Positions 44,442 to 48,782 of a stretch of 48,782 nt of DNA are shown one piece after another. A program made the position numbers and the translations under genes. Origin of the DNA: Alloprevotella sp. OH1205_COT-284. Its GTDB lineage: Bacteria; Bacteroidota; Bacteroidia; Bacteroidales; Bacteroidaceae. Each line of letters starts with the position of its first letter. Positions within the stretch are counted from its first letter, which is position 1. The notes under the pieces were generated by a model that was not told the DNA's origin, did no database searches, and worked only from the letters and a program-made list of their open reading frames with translations. The stretch spans positions 1 through 48,782 of the forward strand of contig NZ_RQYI01000017.1 in NCBI RefSeq assembly GCF_003859795.1. Direction: 5' to 3'.

Positions 44442-44476
44442 CTAATTATATTTGAAAATCAGAGGCTTTACGAGTA

Positions 44477-44995
44477 TTATTTTTTGAAGATACGTTCCAA
44501 TCCTTTCCGAATGGATTTCATTGCAATTTGCGCAGGATCGATGAAATCGGGATCTGCCCAAAACAGCATTTCCACGTCATCTCCTGCAAAAAGGTCGGTT
44601 TCATCGTCGATTTCGACTTCAAAAAACGAATCCACCGTGTGCACGTCAAAACCTCCGTAAGGATAGACATTGGGCAGGGAGAAAAGATGGCGCACGATAC
44701 GCCCCTCCGCTCCTGTTTCTTCTTTCACTTCGCGCAAACATCCCTCTTCCAAACTCTCGTTCAAATCCACGAAACCACCGGGCAGATCGAGCAATCCCTT
44801 TCCCGGCTGTCGGTCGCGACGTGCAAAGAGCACTTCGCCTTTTGCATTGCGAATTACCGCCACCGTGGCCGCAGAAGCATTGCAATAGAAATTGAAGCCG
44901 CAATCCGTGCAGCGTTTCGACCGATCGTCGTGACACACGAATCGATCACTGCCGCAAACGGGACAAAAACGAAAATCTCGAAGAGGGTGTTTCAT
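44477..44995 (-). CDS. Nudix hydrolase with zinc-ribbon N-terminus
   Basis: 172 residues from the ATG at 44995 (MKHPLRDFRFCPVCGSDRFV); the frame is open further upstream, but the zinc ribbon marks the domain start. Four cysteines (CPVCG and CTDCG) form a zinc ribbon as in NudC-type proteins. The Nudix box is GGFVDLNESLEEGCLREVKE followed by ETG, with the metal-binding REVKEE intact. It cleaves a nucleoside diphosphate linked to another group; NAD or NADH pyrophosphatase is possible because of the ribbon, but the substrate is not proven. It lies 145 bp after the M16 gene on the same strand. Confidence 0.88.
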   Translation of the reverse strand: MKHPLRDFRFCPVCGSDRFVCHDDRSKRCTDCGFNFYCNASAATVAVIRNAKGEVLFARRDRQPGKGLLDLPGGFVDLNESLEEGCLREVKEETGAEGRIVRHLFSLPNVYPYGGFDVHTVDSFFEVEIDDETDLFAGDDVEMLFWADPDFIDPAQIAMKSIRKGLERIFKK

Positions 44996-45140
44996 GAGAA
45001 GGTGTTTCAAAAGAAGAAAGGAAATAAAAGACCGAACATCGGCGGATATTGGAAAGAACGACACTTCTTCGCAGGCAGTTGCTTTCTCTTTTGAGCTCAT
45101 CCGTTCATGCCCAACGCCTGCTTATCTCCGATGAAACCGA

Positions 45141-46385
45141 CTATTTATAGATCAAAACGGAAATATTCTCGCGGGCATACACTTCCGCGGCCAATGCCTG
45201 CAATTCTTCGGCCGTCACGGCTTCGATACCTTTCATCACGGCCGCCACATCACGATATTTTCCAAAATGCGCATACGTCTTGGCCAAAGCTACCGAATGC
45301 CCTTCCCGATTATCGCAAGAAATGCCGATTTGACCGCATATTTGTGCTTTTGCCGCTTTGAGTCCGGCGGTGCCAAGCGGTTTGCCGATCAAGCGTTCCA
45401 TTTCGCGCATCACCAGTTTTCGGCATCGCTCCACATCGGCGGCGTCGCAACCGAAGTAAATCGTCCAATATCCCGTGTCGGGATAAGAATTGAGATAAGC
45501 GTCGATGCTGTACACCAAACCATGCTTTTCCCTCACCGCCATGTTGAGGCGCGAAGTCATGCCCGGGCCGCCCAAGATGTTGTTTAAGAGCAAAAGCGCG
45601 AAACGCCTCCGATCTCCGCTTCCGAAAGTCGGTGCTCCCATTACCACATGCGCCTGATGCGTTCCTTTTTCCACGACGCGAAAGAAAGGTTTGACCGGAT
45701 GGGCAAAAGGGTGTGTCTTCTCGATGAAATCATTGTATTCCGTCTTCTCGTCCGTTTTCATGCGGCGAGGAGAACGGTGGGCTTTTTCGAGCGCACGAAC
45801 GATTTTCCCGAAATCGCAACGTCCATACAGGTAAAACACACAGTTGTCGGGACGATAATGCGCATCGACAAATCGCCGGGCATCGGCCGTGGTATATTGC
45901 CGAAGCCGATCGGGCGTGCCTAAAATATCTCTTCCCAGCGAGCTTCCTTCAAAGAGCATTTGCTCGAATTCATCGAAGATCAGTTCCGAGGGAGAATCTC
46001 GATAACTATCGATTTCATCGACAATCACCTCCACTTCCTTGTTGATTTCGTTTTGCGGATAGATGCTGTGAAACACCATGTCGGTGAGCAAATCGACCGC
46101 TTTCAAGGCATCTTTTCGCAAAACGGTGGCGCAATACACCGTTTCTTGCTTGTTGGTAAAGGCGTTGAGATCGCCTCCCACCCGTTCGAGATAACGGTTC
46201 ACTTGCGACGCACGGCGGCGGTGAGTGCCTTTGAAAGAAACATGCTCGATGAAATGCGCCATTCCATGGTCGGCCTCATCTTCGTGACGTGTGCCGGCAC
46301 ACACCAGATAGCCGCAATAGACCACTTCCGAGTCTGAGGGTTCAAAGATGATGCGAAGGCCGTTTTCAAGCGTTGCGGTAGACAT
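45141..46385 (-). CDS. M16 family zinc metallopeptidase (processing peptidase-like)
   Basis: 414 residues, the two-domain size of bacterial mitochondrial-processing-peptidase-like proteins. The inverted zinc motif HxxEH is HFIEH at residues 44-48, and the third ligand Glu lies in NKEVEVIVDEID. Further family blocks are VGGDLNAFTNKQETVYCATV, LRQYTTADARRFVDAHYRPD and the C-terminal GGPGMTSRLNMAVREKHGLV. No signal peptide is seen, so it is probably cytoplasmic. It follows the flippase gene by 31 bp and is likely co-transcribed. Substrates are unknown. Confidence 0.93.
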   Translation of the reverse strand: MSTATLENGLRIIFEPSDSEVVYCGYLVCAGTRHEDEADHGMAHFIEHVSFKGTHRRRASQVNRYLERVGGDLNAFTNKQETVYCATVLRKDALKAVDLLTDMVFHSIYPQNEINKEVEVIVDEIDSYRDSPSELIFDEFEQMLFEGSSLGRDILGTPDRLRQYTTADARRFVDAHYRPDNCVFYLYGRCDFGKIVRALEKAHRSPRRMKTDEKTEYNDFIEKTHPFAHPVKPFFRVVEKGTHQAHVVMGAPTFGSGDRRRFALLLLNNILGGPGMTSRLNMAVREKHGLVYSIDAYLNSYPDTGYWTIYFGCDAADVERCRKLVMREMERLIGKPLGTAGLKAAKAQICGQIGISCDNREGHSVALAKTYAHFGKYRDVAAVMKGIEAVTAEELQALAAEVYARENISVLIYK

Positions 46386-46416
46386 TAGTTTTATGATGAA
46401 ATCGAAGTTTTTGAAA

Positions 46417-47895
46417 TCAGTGACGAAAGTATTTCCCGACGACGGGGAGCGATGAAATCGGCAAATCCCGCTTCACCACATAAACGGCGAAAGCAATCAA
46501 GCAAACACTGTTGAGCGCGATTTCAAGCCATTTTTCGCCGATAAATTCACCGAAAAAGAGCATAAGCGAGAACAAGATTGCCGCCAAGGCAAGATAGCCG
46601 AAGATAGCGCGCAACGGGTAGGGAATGGGAAAATATCGCTGTCCCACGAAATAGCTCAACAACATCGCCGTGCCGTATCCGGCCACCCCTGCCCAAGCAC
46701 ATGCCATATAGCCGTAGAGAGGAATGAAAAAAAAGTTGCTCGCCAACAGCACCGCGCAGCCTGCGCCCGAAAACCATGCGCCCCAAATCGTGCGATCGGT
46801 GAGTTTATACCAAAACGAGAGGTTGAAATACACGCCCATCAGTATTTCGGCCGCCATGACGACAGGCACGACTTTAAGCCCCTCCCAATAGTCGGAACCC
46901 ATGAGATATTTCAGCACATCGAGATAGGCCATGACGGCAAGAAAGGCAAACAGCGCAAAAATGATGAAATACTTCATCGTCAGTGCATACAACCTCTTAT
47001 TGTCGGTGGAATCGCCATTTTTAGACGCGGCAAACACAAATGGCTCGTAAGCATAGCGAAAGGCTTGCATGATAATGGCCATGATCATGGCAATCTTGAC
47101 GGCCGCACCGTAGATGCCGAGTTGCACCTTGCCCTCATGTTCGGGCACCAAACGGGGGAATATCATTTTGTCGGCCGTTTGATTAAGAATGCCGGCCAAG
47201 CCCAACACGAGTATCGGCCACGAATAGCCCAACATGCGCTTCAACAACGAGAAGTCGATGCGCCAACGCACTCCCGCCAACTCTCGACGAAAACCGAAAG
47301 TCACCAACGACGTGCAAACGAGATTGATGGCAAAAACATGCCCCACCTCCACCTGCCAACCATCAACGACAGCCGGGAGGAGCAAAAACACAATGAGGTT
47401 GAGCACGACGTTCATCCCGATGAAACCGAGTTTCAAAGCCGCAAACTTGATCGGGCGACGCAAATAGCGCAAATAACAGAAGGGTATGGCCTGAAAGGCG
47501 TCGATTGCCACAACGGCGGCCATCATGCCGATATATTCGGGGTGGGCGGCAAAACCCAAAGCGGCGGCCACATCACGGAGATTGAGCAACACCATGCCGA
47601 CAAACGTCAGCGACACCGCTCCCACGGCAATGAGCGCAGTGGTATAGACACGCTCGGGATCGGGCTCATCGCTGCGATTGAGAAACCGAAACAAGGTCGT
47701 TTCCATTCCGAAAGTGAGCATCACCAACAAAAAGGCCGTGTAGGCATACACCTCGGTGATCACCCCGTTGCCGCCGCTGGCTGCCGCAATGACATGGGTG
47801 TAGAGCGGAAAAAGCAAATAGTTCAAAAAACGCCCGACAATGGAGCTAAGGCCGTAGATAGCCGTGTCTTTGGCCAACGATTGAAGAGAAGCCAC
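46417..47895 (-). CDS. Polysaccharide/oligosaccharide flippase (MATE/MOP superfamily)
   Basis: 492 residues with about 12-14 hydrophobic helices. The N-terminus (LAKDTAIYGLSSIVGRFLNY, then LLFPLYTHV) and the Asn/Asp/Arg pattern NQTADKMIFPRLVPEHEGKV match Wzx-like exporters of the MOP superfamily. It would move lipid-linked glycans across the inner membrane for lipopolysaccharide, capsule or glycoprotein assembly. There are no glycosyltransferase genes next to it; instead it heads a unit with the M16 peptidase. An alternative would be a lipid II type flippase (MurJ), but the helix pattern and length fit Wzx-like proteins better. Confidence 0.88.
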   Translation of the reverse strand: MASLQSLAKDTAIYGLSSIVGRFLNYLLFPLYTHVIAAASGGNGVITEVYAYTAFLLVMLTFGMETTLFRFLNRSDEPDPERVYTTALIAVGAVSLTFVGMVLLNLRDVAAALGFAAHPEYIGMMAAVVAIDAFQAIPFCYLRYLRRPIKFAALKLGFIGMNVVLNLIVFLLLPAVVDGWQVEVGHVFAINLVCTSLVTFGFRRELAGVRWRIDFSLLKRMLGYSWPILVLGLAGILNQTADKMIFPRLVPEHEGKVQLGIYGAAVKIAMIMAIIMQAFRYAYEPFVFAASKNGDSTDNKRLYALTMKYFIIFALFAFLAVMAYLDVLKYLMGSDYWEGLKVVPVVMAAEILMGVYFNLSFWYKLTDRTIWGAWFSGAGCAVLLASNFFFIPLYGYMACAWAGVAGYGTAMLLSYFVGQRYFPIPYPLRAIFGYLALAAILFSLMLFFGEFIGEKWLEIALNSVCLIAFAVYVVKRDLPISSLPVVGKYFRH

Positions 47896-47905
47896 GCGAA
47901 TAGTG

Positions 47906-47913
47906 CAAATTTA
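47906..47913 (-). promoter_or_regulatory. Candidate flippase promoter -7 box
   Basis: On the minus strand TAAATTTG (47913-47906) fits TAnnTTTG, 10 bp before the flippase ATG. The transcript would be almost leaderless, and the -33 box is poor. Confidence 0.45.
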
Positions 47914-48006
47914 GGAAATAAGAACGAGCCCCCGAAACCGGTTGCCAAACAAAAGAAAATGCGCTAATCGCCGGCGTCGAGGACGCAGCCAATCAGCGCA
48001 TTGAAG

Positions 48007-48077
48007 TTGGGTCACCGGGATTCGAACCCAGAATGACAGAACCAAAACCTGTAGTGTTACCATTACACCATGACCCA
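48007..48077 (-). tRNA. tRNA-Gln (anticodon TTG)
   Basis: On the minus strand a 71-nt cloverleaf can be folded. The acceptor stem is TGGGTCA / TGACCCA with discriminator A. The D stem is GTGT/ACAC. The anticodon stem ACAGG/TCTGT has loop TTTTGGT and anticodon TTG at 48045-48043. The T arm contains GGGTTCGAATCCC. The 3' CCA is not encoded, which is usual in this phylum. Confidence 0.95.
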
Positions 48078-48087
48078 ATTGCGAGTG

Positions 48088-48119
48088 CAAAAGTACGACA
48101 TTCTTCGCAATCTTCCAAA
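48088..48119 (-). promoter_or_regulatory. tRNA-Gln promoter
   Basis: On the minus strand TTTG (48119-48116), 20 nt, then TACTTTTG (48095-48088), ending 10 bp before the tRNA 5' end. Confidence 0.8.
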
Positions 48120-48207
48120 TTTTATTTCTTCTTTTTTTACGCCCAAGGCCAAAATTCGTGGTCTGGCTGGGGAAACCGTCAAGTGCGACACCATTTTTCT
48201 TGATTAA

Positions 48208-48226
48208 GGCCTCTGTGAAATCCTCC
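48208..48226 (+). mobile_element. Degenerate IS5-type end beside the IS fragment
   Basis: GGCCTCTGTGAAATCCTCC resembles the element end at 48337-48356 with several mismatches and the same orientation. It may be an old target-site copy or a nested decayed end. The 110 bp between the two ends contain the GGAGTA/GTAGAAAAA block also seen at 6303-6352. Confidence 0.35.
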
Positions 48227-48336
48227 TAATATATTTGAACACATTTCACCAAGGAGATAATTCAAAAGGAGTAAAAAGTAGAAAAACTATTACTAAGATC
48301 GTGGACTATACGGAATACCTACTAATGTTCGCTAAC

Positions 48337-48782
48337 AGAGACCTCTGCAAAATCCCAATGTTGTCCTAAACGTTTTTCGAGAAAAACCCAAAAAGGAAGT
48401 AAAGCTAAGGCAGAATGAACTACCTTAGCAAAGAGCACCACCTCTTTTACTTCCTATGGCAAATATAACACTTTTCGCACAAGCAATCGGTAGACTCCCG
48501 AAATTGCGGAAACGGCATATCGTGGTGCTGTCGGGAACGCTGTCCTCCAAAGATAATCCCAAAACCGCATGAAAGAAAGGCGGTCTTTGATTTGCTCCTC
48601 CACTTCCGGATCGCTCAAACCATACCAAGTGCGCAGAAATTCTATCTTGAAGAGAAGGATACCCTCATAAGAGGGACGTCCCGTTGAGGAACTTCCTTTC
48701 GTATAGACTTGCTCGATCAATCGGGCAAGAGGTTTCCAATCGATGAGTTGATTGATTTGAGAAAAGAATACATCTTTTACTT
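48337..48782 (-). mobile_element. Internally deleted IS5-family insertion sequence, right end
   Basis: The outer end AGAGACCTCTGCAAAATCCC (48337-48356) is an IS5-type inverted repeat. About 100 bp inside it a transposase N-terminus begins reading outward from the window edge. The central and C-terminal transposase sequence is absent between 48500 and 48356, so this copy has lost most of its coding region. The other end lies beyond the window. Confidence 0.75.
48425..48782 (-). pseudogene. IS5-family transposase fragment, frameshifted
   Basis: The frame is open to the window edge and reads VKDVFFSQINQLIDWKPLAR, then SSTGRPSYEGILLFKIEFLR and WYGLSDPEVEEQIKDRLSFM, the N-terminal DUF772-type region of IS5-family transposases. 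At 48558-48564 a T run is one base short. The true continuation, LGLSLEDSVPDSTTICRFRN, then lies in another frame. Past that point the protein homology stops and unrelated sequence runs to a stop near 48425. The DDE catalytic domain is gone, so the protein is inactive. Confidence 0.85.

Noticed and set aside
48208-48356. A complete small MITE between two IS5-type ends
   Set aside because: Both ends point the same way, so they cannot be the two inverted ends of one element.

Overview
The window looks like the chromosome of a Bacteroidales bacterium (Bacteroidota), probably an oral Porphyromonas/Prevotella-type anaerobe. Promoters follow the Bacteroidota pattern (TTTG or TTG, about 19-20 nt, then TAnnTTTG) rather than the E. 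coli one. Starts lack clear Shine-Dalgarno sequences. The gene content also fits: a DUF5074 lipoprotein beside a cobalamin receptor, a WbqC-like protein, a methylmalonyl-CoA decarboxylase-type biotin operon, and IS5- and IS30-family remnants of the kind common in Porphyromonas. The species cannot be fixed from sequence reading alone.

Layout. 1-1869: a surface protein running off the left edge. 2209-5673: a vitamin B12 uptake unit (promoter, cobalamin riboswitch, BtuB-like receptor, DUF5074 beta-propeller lipoprotein). 5750-6600: non-coding, with an array of TGTAG/CTACA half-sites and the terminator of the next operon. 6611-13202: a tight six-gene operon on the minus strand (U32 peptidase, HAD hydrolase, ribF, CPBP protease, dusB, Xaa-Pro aminopeptidase) with overlapping start and stop codons. 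13427-13812: repeat copy 1. 13933-21144: a helix-hairpin-helix envelope protein, a thioredoxin-like lipoprotein lacking its cysteines, an OmpA/TPR lipoprotein, lgt and ychF, all minus strand. 21193-24299: dapB, lepB and a WbqC-like gene, plus strand. 24417-24790: repeat copy 2. 25417-29943: a 1508-residue secreted papain-like protease with LamG and PKD domains. 30385-33562: pflB and pflA. 33720-35306: nadB. 35501-37810: the biotin-dependent decarboxylase/carboxylase cluster. 38141-38515: repeat copy 3, followed by IS5 and IS30 fragments. 38920-41142: glycyl-tRNA synthetase and an FKBP lipoprotein. 41461-41793: a small lipoprotein. 42108-47895: pnp, a Nudix hydrolase, an M16 peptidase and a polysaccharide flippase, minus strand. 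48007-48077: tRNA-Gln. The right edge holds a decayed IS5-family element.

How the genes fit together. Pyruvate formate-lyase and its activase, together with the methylmalonyl-CoA decarboxylase-type cluster, point to fermentation to formate, acetate and propionate. Propionate formation through methylmalonyl-CoA mutase needs cobalamin, which the riboswitch-controlled BtuB unit would supply. Lgt and several lipoproteins, LepB, the flippase and the secreted protease describe an active envelope and secretome.

The most unusual feature is a family of three intergenic elements of about 375-386 bp (13427-13812, 24417-24790 inverted, 38141-38515). Each has an alternating GC tract at one end and an ordered set of inverted half-sites of the type GCCTTCAC...GTGAAGGC. 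Each also contains two outer GCCTTCGC/GCGAAGGC palindromes enclosing a spacer of exactly 37 nt. All six spacers are 37 nt long although their sequences have diverged. I do not recognise this family from the sequence.
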